From positions 1-36,413 of the forward strand of contig RFIB01000022.1 in NCBI GenBank assembly GCA_003695625.1: 36,413 nucleotides of DNA, read 5' to 3'. Of this stretch, positions 7,769-15,611 are shown one piece after another (position 1 is the first letter of the stretch; each line of letters opens with the position of its first letter). The DNA comes from Acidobacteriota bacterium (GTDB lineage Bacteria; Acidobacteriota; Polarisedimenticolia; J045). The translations under genes and the position numbers were made by a program. The notes under the pieces were generated by a model, which saw only the letters and a program-made list of their open reading frames with translations, was not told the origin of the DNA and ran no database searches.

Positions 7769-9474
7769 GAACCACGACGAGACTCTGGCTCGCGCTCGCG
7801 GCGGCGATCGTCGCGGCGACCGGGGCCGCGAACGCGGCGGATCGGACGAGCGGACGGATGTTCGCCACGCGCTCGGTGAGCTGGGCGCGCCACGGGATGA
7901 TCGCCGCGGCACATCCGCTGGCGGTCCAGGCCGGGATCGAGGTGCTGCGGGCGGGGGGCAACGCGGTCGACGCGGCGATCGCGACCAACGCCGCGCTCGC
8001 CGTGGTCGAACCGGTGAGCTGCGGGCTCGGCGGCGACCTGTTCGCGATCGTGTGGGACCCCGCGTCGCAGCGGCTCTGGGGGCTCAACGCGTCGGGACGC
8101 GCGCCGCTGGCGCTGACGATCGACAAGGTCCCGCCGGCGGCCGACGGCACGATCCCGCTCTACAGTCCGTACGCGTGGACCGTCCCGGGCGCCGCGGACG
8201 GCTGGTTCGCGCTTCACGGAAAGTTCGGCCGGCTCCCGATGGCGCGTGTGCTCGCGCCGGCGATCCGGCTGGCGCGCGACGGAGCGCCCGTGCCGCAGGT
8301 GATCGCGGCGGCGTGGGCGCGCGCCGCGCGCGTGTTCGGCGACAAGCCGGGGTTCGCGGACGTGTTCCTGCCGGACGGTCGGGCGCCGCGCGAGGGGGAG
8401 GTGTTCCGCAACCCCGCGCTCGCGCGCACCCTCGAGCTGCTCGCGAAGGAGGGGCGTCGGGCGTTCTACGACGGGGAGATCGCCGAGACGATCGTGCGGT
8501 ACTCGAACGAGCACGGCGGGTTCTTCGCGCGCGAGGACTTCGCGCGGCACCGCTCGACGTGGGTCGAACCGGTCTCGACGAGCTACCGCGGCGTCGAGCT
8601 GTGGGAGCTGCCCCCCAACGGGCAGGGCATCGCTGCGCTCGAGATGCTCAACATGCTCGAGCTGTTCGACCTGCGGGCGCTCGGCCGGGACTCGGCCGAC
8701 TTCTGGCACCTGCTGATCGAGGCCAAGAAGCTCGCCTTCGCCGACCGCGCCCGGTGGTATGCCGATCCCGAGTTCGCGGACGTCCCGGTCGCCGGGCTGA
8801 TCGACAAGGACTACGCGCGGCGGCGCGCGGCCGCGATCGACATGGATCGCGCGGCGCGGGTCGACGCGCCGGGCGATCCGGCCCTCGACCGGGCCGAGAC
8901 GACCTACCTCGCGGCGGGTGACGGGTCGGGAATGCTCGTCTCGCTGATCCAGAGCAACTACACGGGATTCGGTTCGGGATACGTCGTTCCCGAGCTGGGC
9001 TTCGGCATCCAGAACCGCGGGGCGCTGTTCAATCTCGACCCGGAGCACCCCAACGCCCTCGCTCCCGGCAAGCGGCCGTTCCACACGATCATCCCGGCGT
9101 TCCTGACGCGCGGCGGCAAACCGTGGTGCGCCTTCGGCGTGATGGGTGGCGCAACGCAGCCCCAGGGGCACGTGCAGATCGTCGTCAACCTGGTCGACTT
9201 CGACATGAACATCCAGGAAGCGGGCGATGCGCCGCGCTTCGTGCACACCGGTTCGTCCCAGCCGACCGGCACGCGGATGTCCGCCGGCGGGTTCGTGCAC
9301 CTCGAGTCGGGCGTGCCGGCCGAGGTGCGCCGCGCGCTGGTGCGCCGCGGACACCGCCTGCTCGACGCGATCGGCCTGTACGGCGGCTACCAGGCGGTCT
9401 GTCGCGATCCGGAGACCGGCGTGCTGTCCGGAGCGACCGAGTCGCGCAAGGACGGCATGGCCGCGGGGTACTGA
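7765..9474 (+). CDS. Exported gamma-glutamyltransferase family protein
   Basis: A 569-residue Ntn-hydrolase. It begins with a signal peptide (hydrophobic WLALAAAIVAATGAANA, cleavage probably near residue 24), so it acts in the periplasm or outside. The family processes itself into two subunits at a threonine; here that residue is Thr379 in AETTYLAAGD. The N-terminal signature GGNAVDAAIATNAALAVVEP and the GLGGDLF loop (87-93) are typical. Family members cleave glutathione or other gamma-glutamyl compounds, while related ones act as cephalosporin acylases. The GRAPLAL segment near Arg112 is of the acylase/YwrD-like kind, so glutathione specificity is not certain. ATG 7765 overlaps the Nudix stop. 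Confidence 0.9.
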   Translation: MRTTTRLWLALAAAIVAATGAANAADRTSGRMFATRSVSWARHGMIAAAHPLAVQAGIEVLRAGGNAVDAAIATNAALAVVEPVSCGLGGDLFAIVWDPASQRLWGLNASGRAPLALTIDKVPPAADGTIPLYSPYAWTVPGAADGWFALHGKFGRLPMARVLAPAIRLARDGAPVPQVIAAAWARAARVFGDKPGFADVFLPDGRAPREGEVFRNPALARTLELLAKEGRRAFYDGEIAETIVRYSNEHGGFFAREDFARHRSTWVEPVSTSYRGVELWELPPNGQGIAALEMLNMLELFDLRALGRDSADFWHLLIEAKKLAFADRARWYADPEFADVPVAGLIDKDYARRRAAAIDMDRAARVDAPGDPALDRAETTYLAAGDGSGMLVSLIQSNYTGFGSGYVVPELGFGIQNRGALFNLDPEHPNALAPGKRPFHTIIPAFLTRGGKPWCAFGVMGGATQPQGHVQIVVNLVDFDMNIQEAGDAPRFVHTGSSQPTGTRMSAGGFVHLESGVPAEVRRALVRRGHRLLDAIGLYGGYQAVCRDPETGVLSGATESRKDGMAAGY

Positions 9475-9501
9475 GCCGGCCGGCGGCCGCGGACCGACCG
9501 T

Positions 9502-10275
9502 TCAGCCCCTCGCGCCGGCCGCCGCGCGTCCGAGCCGGCGTCGCCCGAGCCTCGACCCGACGAGCCATGCACCGATGCTCACGAACAGCGCCATGCGCGC
9601 CACCGCCCCTCCGAGCACGCCGGCCGCGCGAAGCGCGGCGTCCGCCCCGCCGCCGACGGAGAGGCACTCCTTGACGCTGTCCGACGATCCGAGCACGAAG
9701 CGCGCCAGCACGGCCAGCGGCCCGAAGGACTCGTCAAGCTCGCTGATGATGCCCAGGACGAGCATCAGCGCCATCAGGACCGCCACGTTCGACCAGCCCG
9801 GCAGGATCGTGGAGAGGAGGAACCCCAGGCCGAGCACGGGAAGCACCAGCACGGGGATGGCGAACGCGCCGCCGAGCGGACCGATGCCGTCGAGGCCCTT
9901 TCCGAGGTACCGCAGGCACAGGAACGCGAGCCCGAACGCCCAGCATCCGACGAGGTAGACCGTCAGCCATGCCGCGCAGGTCGCCAGGTAATGCTGTCGG
10001 CGGCCGACACCCCATCCGAGCAGGACGGCGGCCCGGCGCGAGGCGTACTCGCGAAAGATCGTCTCGCCCGCGCAGAGAAGTGCGAAATAGACCGCGAACT
10101 GCGTGATGACCAGGGAGACCGTCCGGTCGGTGGAGATGCGGCTCGCAACGACGCCGCTGAATGCCGCCAGAACCAGCCAGCCGCTCCTGACCAGCGGACC
10201 GCGCAGGGCCTCCTCGATGGCGACGCGCCAGGCGACGGCGAAGCGCTTGCGATCAACGGGACGAAACGAACTCAT
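9502..10275 (-). CDS. ABC-2 type transporter permease
   Basis: A 257-residue membrane protein with about six predicted membrane helices (roughly 32-45, 52-74, 96-122, 136-158, 162-180 and 219-241). The segment GETIFREYASRRAAVLLGWG after the second helix resembles the coupling region of ABC-2 permeases (ETIxxE...R). Its start overlaps the end of the ATPase gene by 23 bases, so the two surely form one transporter, probably an exporter. The substrate is not shown; the Cys-rich gene upstream of the ATPase is one candidate. The permease converges with the gamma-glutamyltransferase gene, leaving 27 bases between stops. Confidence 0.83.
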   Translation of the reverse strand: MSSFRPVDRKRFAVAWRVAIEEALRGPLVRSGWLVLAAFSGVVASRISTDRTVSLVITQFAVYFALLCAGETIFREYASRRAAVLLGWGVGRRQHYLATCAAWLTVYLVGCWAFGLAFLCLRYLGKGLDGIGPLGGAFAIPVLVLPVLGLGFLLSTILPGWSNVAVLMALMLVLGIISELDESFGPLAVLARFVLGSSDSVKECLSVGGGADAALRAAGVLGGAVARMALFVSIGAWLVGSRLGRRRLGRAAAGARG

Positions 10276-11158
10276 CGAACAGTTGCTCCAGGCTGGTGCC
10301 GGCCATGCCCGCCTCGTGCACCCCGACTCCCATCGCCGTCAGGTGCTGGACGACTTCGGGCAGGGTGACGCCGGCGTCCGCGGGAAGCCGGACCGTGACC
10401 CAGTCGCCACGGCCCGGCACCCGTTCCAGCTCGCCGCCCGGCCAGCGAAGCGCTGCCTCGCGCGGCCAGAAGGGCACCACGAGCCGGAGCCCTCCTCCGT
10501 GGCGCAGCTCGGACGCGTCGACGACGCGGCGCACCCGACCGTCGTCGAGGAACACGTAGCCATCCGCGATGCGCTCGAGTTCACCGAGCAGGTGCGAGCT
10601 GACCACCACCGCCGCCCCGTCATTCCGAAGCCGTTCGATCAGCGATCGCAGCGCGACGATGGCGTCCGGATCGAGCCACGCGGCCGGCTCGTCGAGCAGC
10701 GCGCAGTCCGCACCGCGGCCGAGCATCATTGCCAGCGCGACCCGGCGCGCCTGACCGCGCGAGAGCTGGTCGAGCGACCGGTCGCGCAACGGGGGGACAC
10801 CGAGTCGCTCGGCGATTCCGGGACCCGCCCCGGGCTCGGCCTCGCGCGCTGCGCGGCGCGCGGACGCGGCCAGATCGAGCCACGTCCCGACCTTCATTCG
10901 GCTCGCCGGCGGGAGGTTGTCCAGGCACAGCGCAAGCCCCCCGCGCGCGATGCAGTCTCCGACTGGGGCGCCGTCGAACGTGATGCTCCCGCGGTCGGGC
11001 ACGAGCAGGCCGGCGATGACCTGGAACAGGGTCGTCTTGCCGGATCCATTCGGGCCGACAAGCGCGGTGACTCTGCCCCGCGGAAACGCCAGCTCGTCCA
11101 CGGCGAGCCGGAATCGTGATCGGCGGTGCCGGAAATCGAGTTTCTCAATCAGCAGCAA
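10253..11158 (-). CDS. ABC transporter ATP-binding protein
   Basis: A 301-residue ATPase with Walker A GPNGSGKT at 35-42, signature LSRGQ at 132-136, Walker B CALLDEP at 152-158 and switch His189. The Q-loop glutamine is not seen where expected; the local text is LCLDNLPPASRM. After residue 200 there is an extra C-terminal domain of about 90 residues, as in ATPases of ABC-2 exporters. The start is an uncommon TTG at 11158, chosen because GGGAGG sits 9 bases upstream and the protein begins naturally there. It is followed by the permease with a 23-base overlap. A likely -10 box lies at 11216-11221. Confidence 0.9.
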   Translation of the reverse strand: MLLIEKLDFRHRRSRFRLAVDELAFPRGRVTALVGPNGSGKTTLFQVIAGLLVPDRGSITFDGAPVGDCIARGGLALCLDNLPPASRMKVGTWLDLAASARRAAREAEPGAGPGIAERLGVPPLRDRSLDQLSRGQARRVALAMMLGRGADCALLDEPAAWLDPDAIVALRSLIERLRNDGAAVVVSSHLLGELERIADGYVFLDDGRVRRVVDASELRHGGGLRLVVPFWPREAALRWPGGELERVPGRGDWVTVRLPADAGVTLPEVVQHLTAMGVGVHEAGMAGTSLEQLFDEFVSSR

Positions 11159-11215
11159 CGTGGATCGCCTCCCCGCCTCGCCGCCCTGCAGGAACTGGAA
11201 ACGGACACCGCCCGG

Positions 11216-11221
11216 AGTATA
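11216..11221 (-). promoter_or_regulatory. Candidate -10 box before the ABC transporter genes
   Basis: TATACT on the minus strand, about 58 bases before the TTG start, in an AT-richer patch between the Cys-rich gene and the ATPase. No good -35 box is visible 16-18 bases upstream. If real, the transporter has its own promoter besides any read-through from the Cys-rich gene. Confidence 0.35.
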
Positions 11222-11258
11222 CGAATCCGTCCGGCACCCCGTGGCTCCTGTCGGGAAA

Positions 11259-11645
11259 TCACGGAGTCCCCCAGCCCTTGAGCGGATTGTGCAGCTCGAA
11301 CCAGCAGACCTCGGCGAACATCAGGTAGCAGCCGGTCGATGCCATCTGCGCCCAGAAGGGGTCCTGCGGACAGCCGACACATCCCATGCCGATGTGTTCC
11401 CAGCACGCGTTGCACGTCGTGCACGTCTCCTGCAGGCACTGCAGGTACTCCTTGATTCCCAGTGACACGACACCACCGTCCACCGCGTGCGCTCCCAGCG
11501 CGGCGACGATGTCCAGCGGACCGACCGGCCCGTCCGGCGCGCCGTCGAGGATCTCCCGCACACGCGCGGCGGGACAGAATCCGGGCGACGCCGACACGGC
11601 GTCCCGGTACGCGGTCCAGTTCCGGGCCGCCGCGAGGTCCCGCAC
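11259..11645 (-). CDS. Cysteine-rich hypothetical protein upstream of an ABC exporter
   Basis: A 128-residue protein that I do not recognise. Nine cysteines occur at 24, 70, 75, 78, 81, 89, 92, 106 and 114. The densest part is a CxxxxCxxCxxC run (70-81) followed by a CxxC pair at 89-92, GCVGCP. This could bind Zn or an Fe-S cluster, or the cysteines could be modified or disulphide-linked. There is no signal peptide or membrane helix. Third-codon GC is high, supporting true coding. GTG 11645 is the only usable start; a stop lies 15 codons upstream (11688-11690) and the ribosome site is weak, so a lost or frameshifted N-terminus cannot be excluded. The ABC ATPase begins 100 bases downstream on the same strand. 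Confidence 0.6.
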   Translation of the reverse strand: MRDLAAARNWTAYRDAVSASPGFCPAARVREILDGAPDGPVGPLDIVAALGAHAVDGGVVSLGIKEYLQCLQETCTTCNACWEHIGMGCVGCPQDPFWAQMASTGCYLMFAEVCWFELHNPLKGWGTP

Positions 11646-11840
11646 GCCCCCATGGCGCGTGCCTGGCGGCGGCCTTCCGTCCCGGAGTCATCGTGGAGCA
11701 CGGGACCGGACCCGCTCCAGCGGTCGGCCCCGCGGCGATCCCGTGCGCGGGATCGCCCCGCGGCGGGCACGGATCTCCCGGTCGCCGCCCCGGTTTCCGC
11801 GGAGCACGAGATCAGGCCCCAGGGAGCGTCGGGCCGCCCG

Positions 11841-13328
11841 CTACGGAATCACGTCGCAGGCGTCGACGCCGGGGGCCGTGGACGGCGTGAAGAAGAACCG
11901 CTCGAGGGGCGGCTGCCCGGTGGCGGGCTGCCCCTGGCCCCACGACGTGAAGCGTGCGGAGCGCCGGACGAGGTAGAACAGCGAATCGCTGGCGTGGCCG
12001 TCCTCGGCGAGTGTCAGGTCCGTCGACGTGTGGCCCTGGGCGAGGCAGACCAGGCTGGTGAGCTGCACGCAGTCGAACGCCGGGTCGCAGCCGGGAACGA
12101 TCTGCAGGTCGTACAGCGAGCCCATCACGATGTCGAACGGACCGGCGCCCGGGCCCGGGGAGATGCAGGGACCGCGCGCGATGCGGATCTCCGGACAGGG
12201 GCCGGTGTCGTCGACGACGCGCAGGCAGCTCTCGGCGGGCACGCCGCTGGCTCGCGTCTGGATCGAGAACATCAGCCGCAGCGACGTCGTCGCCCCGGGC
12301 GCCAGGTCGCCGAGATCGAAGCGCATCGAGCCCGCGGCCTCGTCCTGGAACAGCGCCGTCTCCCCCGCGAGCGCCTCGTTCTCGATGTCGCAATGCTCGC
12401 CCTCGACCGGCTTCATGCCGCCGGTCGCCGGCAGGCCGGGATCGCCGGGACGATGCCCGCGGTAGCTCCCGAGACCGAACGCCGCCGGCATGATGTCCGC
12501 CGAGAACCCGACGTGATCGTGGAACGTGCTGCCGGTGGCGAACCCGTCGATCAACCCGGAGTTGTAGGAGAAGCCGGTGATGTCGTACTGGAACTGCTGG
12601 AAGTCGCCCGACGGGTACATCATCGGGTCCCAGCCGATGTCGACGATTCCCGTCTCGGTGTTGCCGGGATGGATGTGCGAGAGCTGGTAGAGCGCCAGCC
12701 CGGTCAGCGGCGCCATCGTCCGGTTGGTCAGCTCGTAGGTGACGAACAGCACGAACGGGTTGCTCGTCTCGAACTGTTCGACGTTGATCGCGTCCTTGCC
12801 CATCGCCACGCCGTCGGGCGCAATCTCCATGTCGTATTCGACACGGATGTCGAGGTGATCGTTCTGGATCCGCGACCAGCCCTCGTTCAGCCCGTCGCCG
12901 TCGGGATCGTCCGGAAACTGCGGCGGCTCGACGATCGTGAAGTTCGAGTTGGTCTTCCATTCCGGGTACCGGAAGCACCTCTCGAGCCAGATCGGGCCCA
13001 TGCCGTCGTAGCGCACGGCGGCCGCCCACTCGCCCGAGAGCATCTCGTGCAGCGGGGCGGGTCCCATCGGATCGCGGGGATCGCGGCGCGGGAACGGCGG
13101 ACGCGTGACGATCGCGAAGTCCGAGTACCCAGAGGGCGTGACCTGCATCAGCCAGTGCATGTTGGCGAGAGACGCGACCGGGATCGCGTCGATCTCCTCC
13201 TGCGTGCAGGCCGTGACGGCCGGGGCGCAACTCGTGTCCCCGGACAGGACGAACGCGGAACACGCCGTGAGCGCGAGCAGCGCGCAGGCTGCCCGGCGGG
13301 CGGCGCGCGGGGCGGCGTGGCGGAACAT
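11841..13328 (-). CDS. Predicted lipoprotein of unknown family
   Basis: A 495-residue protein with an N-terminal export signal: basic start, hydrophobic ALLALTAC and a lipobox LTAC with Cys23, so it is probably anchored to a membrane. The mature part is rich in aromatic residues, Gly and Asp, without membrane segments. DDPDGDGLNEGW near residue 140 is a calcium-loop-like motif. Several cysteines in the second half (for example GPCPEIRIARGPC and CDPAFDCVQL) could form disulphides. The look is of a beta-rich surface or secreted protein, but I cannot name a family. Start ATG 13328 is well supported by GGAGG 7 bases upstream. It is transcribed divergently from the secreted protease, and the 271 bases between them may hold shared control. 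Confidence 0.8.
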   Translation of the reverse strand: MFRHAAPRAARRAACALLALTACSAFVLSGDTSCAPAVTACTQEEIDAIPVASLANMHWLMQVTPSGYSDFAIVTRPPFPRRDPRDPMGPAPLHEMLSGEWAAAVRYDGMGPIWLERCFRYPEWKTNSNFTIVEPPQFPDDPDGDGLNEGWSRIQNDHLDIRVEYDMEIAPDGVAMGKDAINVEQFETSNPFVLFVTYELTNRTMAPLTGLALYQLSHIHPGNTETGIVDIGWDPMMYPSGDFQQFQYDITGFSYNSGLIDGFATGSTFHDHVGFSADIMPAAFGLGSYRGHRPGDPGLPATGGMKPVEGEHCDIENEALAGETALFQDEAAGSMRFDLGDLAPGATTSLRLMFSIQTRASGVPAESCLRVVDDTGPCPEIRIARGPCISPGPGAGPFDIVMGSLYDLQIVPGCDPAFDCVQLTSLVCLAQGHTSTDLTLAEDGHASDSLFYLVRRSARFTSWGQGQPATGQPPLERFFFTPSTAPGVDACDVIP

Positions 13329-13599
13329 CGGCTGTCCTCCCGGCCCGGGTCGCGGGACGACGCGCCACGCGTCCACGGACCCGGAAAGCTTACGCCGAAC
13401 AGAGCGACAATTAGCCGTCATCTGACGATTCCCTGAACGAGAACGGGTTTCTTTCGGGAAACATTCCGTGTTAGAAACTGCCCACCACGCCCTCGTCCAT
13501 GGCCGCGCCCGCTGGCCCCGGGGCCGTGACGGGCCGCGCGCGATTGGCCGGGGCCCCGCCGCGCCGTCCGTGCGGGGCGGCGCGCAGAGGAGGAGGTTC
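13329..13599. other. Divergent intergenic region between lipoprotein and protease genes
   Basis: No gene seen. It contains the AT-richest patch of this part of the window (about 13383-13480), which should hold the promoters of both flanking genes. Candidate boxes such as TTAGAA at 13471-13476 lack a convincing -35, so I do not assign exact promoters. Strong ribosome sites lie at both edges. Confidence 0.5.
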
Positions 13600-15537
13600 A
13601 TGCCACGAGGAACGTCTGGACTGCGCTGGCTCGCCGCGACACTGCTGGCCGTCGCCCTCGCCGGGGCGGCGTTCGCCCAGGTCTCGGTCCCTGCGGAGCG
13701 GGTGCCGGGCGCGCCGGCGCCGGCGGAGCGGATCGCCGCCGCGCGGGCGCTCGCCGCCGCGCTGACCGGAGACGAGGCGCCGCTGAGCCCCGCCGGGCTG
13801 CTCGTGCGGATCGCTCCGGACCGGCTCGACGCGCTGCATCGGGCCCCGGTGACGCCGGGCCCGCTGCAGGTCGGTCTGACCGAGCCCGTCGGCGCCCGCG
13901 TCGCCCTCACACCCCGCCTGGCGGCACGCGCCCGGGGCGGCGCCGTCGCCGCGGGCGCGGGGGTCGCGCACGTCGTCGGTGACCGGCTGGTCTGGTACAC
14001 GATCATCCGCGCCCCCGGCGCGGCGGGCCTGCGCCTGCACCTCGAGGACCTCGCGCTGCCCGGAGGGTCCGAGATCTACGTCTACACCGAGGCGGGCGAG
14101 GCGTTCGGTCCCTACAGGCCGGAGACCGCCGGCGAGTCGGGACTGTGGACGCACAGCCTGCGCGGGGACGCGCTCCGGCTGCAGGTGAGGATCCCCGCCG
14201 ATGCGCTGCGCGCGGCGGCCGGCTCGTCGCGCTTCGGGTTCGACATCGGGGAAATCGGCTTCCTCGGCGAACGATGGGCCGGGCTGTTCGGCGACCAGGC
14301 GGGCCAGAACGATGCAGGCTGTCCGGCCAACGCGAGCTGCGTGGAGAACGCCTCGTGCGTGTCGATCCCGTCGGCGATCCAGCCGGCGCAGGACGCGGTC
14401 GGCCGGATGCTCTACAGTTCGGGCGGCGGGCAGTTCCTCTGCTCGGGCGGTCTGCTCAACGACACGGACACCTCGACGACGATCCCCTACTTCCTGACCG
14501 CCAACCACTGCATCAGCACGCAGTCCGAGGCGAGCAGCCTCGAGGTCTACTTCCAGTACACGGCCCCCTGCGGCGGTCCGTGCCAGTCGCCGGGCGCCAA
14601 CGGAGAGCCGCGCGTCCTCGGCTCGACACTGCTCAGCTCGAGTTCGTCGAGCGACTACACGCTGCTCCAGCTCGACCAGCCGGCCCCCGCCGGCAGCACG
14701 CTGCTGGGCTGGACGACCAGTGCCGTCGCGTTCGCCAACGGCACGCCGCTCTATCGGATCAGTCACCCGAAGGGCCAGCCGCAGGCCTACAGCGAGCACG
14801 TCGTCGACACGAGCAAGGGGACGTGCGCTTCGTGGCCGCGCGGCGACTGGATCTACAGCCGCGACACGCTCGGCGCGACCGAGGGCGGCTCGAGCGGCTC
14901 GCCGGTGCTCAACGCCAGCGGCCAGGTCGTCGGACAGCTCTCCGGCGCCTGCGGGACGAATCCGAACAACCCGTGCGCCTCGAACGCCAACGCCACGGTC
15001 GACGGCGCGTTCGCGGCGTACTACTCGCAGATCTCGCAGTGGCTCGACCCCGGCCCCGGCAACTGCCACAACGGCTCCAACGGCTCGGGCAGCTACTGCT
15101 CGACGAGCTGCAAGTGCGACGCCGGCGAGGGTGACTGCGATTCCGACGCCGAGTGCAACGCCGGCCTCGTCTGCTCGACCGACGTCGGTCCGAACTACGG
15201 CTTCGCGAGCTGGGTCGACGTCTGTGAGGTCCCCGACTGCCACGTCGGCAGCCCGGGAAGCGGCAGCTACTGCTCGACGAGCTGCAAGTGCGACGCCGGC
15301 GAGGGCGACTGCGACTCCGACGCCGAGTGCAACGCCGGCCTGACCTGCGTGAGCAACGTCGGTCCGAACTACGGCTGGGCGAGCTGGGTCGACGTGTGCG
15401 AGGAGTCCGGCGGCGGATCGGACCCCAACTCCTGTGTCGGCCATTGCGGCACGCAGGCGCCCGGAGGCTGCTGGTGCGATTCGGCGTGCAGCTTCTACGG
15501 CGACTGCTGCCCCGACAAGACCTCCGTCTGCGGCTGA
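13600..15537 (+). CDS. Secreted trypsin-like serine protease with Cys-rich repeats and a somatomedin-B-like C-terminus
   Basis: A 645-residue exported protein. Residues 1-26 are a signal peptide ending AGAAFA. Residues to about 240 look like a prodomain (jelly-roll text such as LPGGSEIYVYTEAGE). The protease domain follows, of the lysyl-endopeptidase kind, with triad His303 (LTANHC), Asp352 (SSDYTLLQLD) and Ser432 (GGSSGSPVLN). After residue 489 come two nearly identical 58-residue Cys-rich modules (CKCDAGEGDCDSDAECNAGL in both), then residues 611-645 with the spacing of a somatomedin B domain: C..HC, CWCDSAC, DCC and a last Cys644. ATG 13600 has AGGAGG just upstream. A perfect hairpin follows the stop. 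The Cys-rich tail probably serves binding or stability; this is inference. Confidence 0.9.
   Translation: MPRGTSGLRWLAATLLAVALAGAAFAQVSVPAERVPGAPAPAERIAAARALAAALTGDEAPLSPAGLLVRIAPDRLDALHRAPVTPGPLQVGLTEPVGARVALTPRLAARARGGAVAAGAGVAHVVGDRLVWYTIIRAPGAAGLRLHLEDLALPGGSEIYVYTEAGEAFGPYRPETAGESGLWTHSLRGDALRLQVRIPADALRAAAGSSRFGFDIGEIGFLGERWAGLFGDQAGQNDAGCPANASCVENASCVSIPSAIQPAQDAVGRMLYSSGGGQFLCSGGLLNDTDTSTTIPYFLTANHCISTQSEASSLEVYFQYTAPCGGPCQSPGANGEPRVLGSTLLSSSSSSDYTLLQLDQPAPAGSTLLGWTTSAVAFANGTPLYRISHPKGQPQAYSEHVVDTSKGTCASWPRGDWIYSRDTLGATEGGSSGSPVLNASGQVVGQLSGACGTNPNNPCASNANATVDGAFAAYYSQISQWLDPGPGNCHNGSNGSGSYCSTSCKCDAGEGDCDSDAECNAGLVCSTDVGPNYGFASWVDVCEVPDCHVGSPGSGSYCSTSCKCDAGEGDCDSDAECNAGLTCVSNVGPNYGWASWVDVCEESGGGSDPNSCVGHCGTQAPGGCWCDSACSFYGDCCPDKTSVCG
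15088..15403 (+). repeat. Tandem 174-bp duplication inside the protease gene
   Basis: Copies at about 15088-15229 and 15262-15403, with period 174 bases (58 codons), are nearly identical at the DNA level, differing mostly at third positions and in a short variable stretch. This indicates a recent internal duplication, or one kept alike by recombination, of a Cys-rich module. Confidence 0.9.
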
Positions 15538-15565
15538 GCCGCGGCGGAGTCTTCCCCTTCCCCTC

Positions 15566-15593
15566 GAGGCCCGCGGCCCCGGCCGCGGGCCTC
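15566..15593. terminator. Perfect hairpin between converging genes
   Basis: A 13-bp perfect inverted repeat with a 2-base centre: GAGGCCCGCGGCC, CC, then its complement. It lies 29 bases after the protease stop and 18 bases before the stop of the converging PolX gene. There is no T-run, but the strength and place suggest a two-way terminator. Confidence 0.65.
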
Positions 15594-15611
15594 ACCTGTT
15601 CCGGACGGGCG

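Noticed and set aside
9475-9501. Terminator between gamma-glutamyltransferase and permease genes
   Set aside because: Only a short GC palindrome (GCCGGCCGGC) without stem-loop spacing or T-run; too weak to call.
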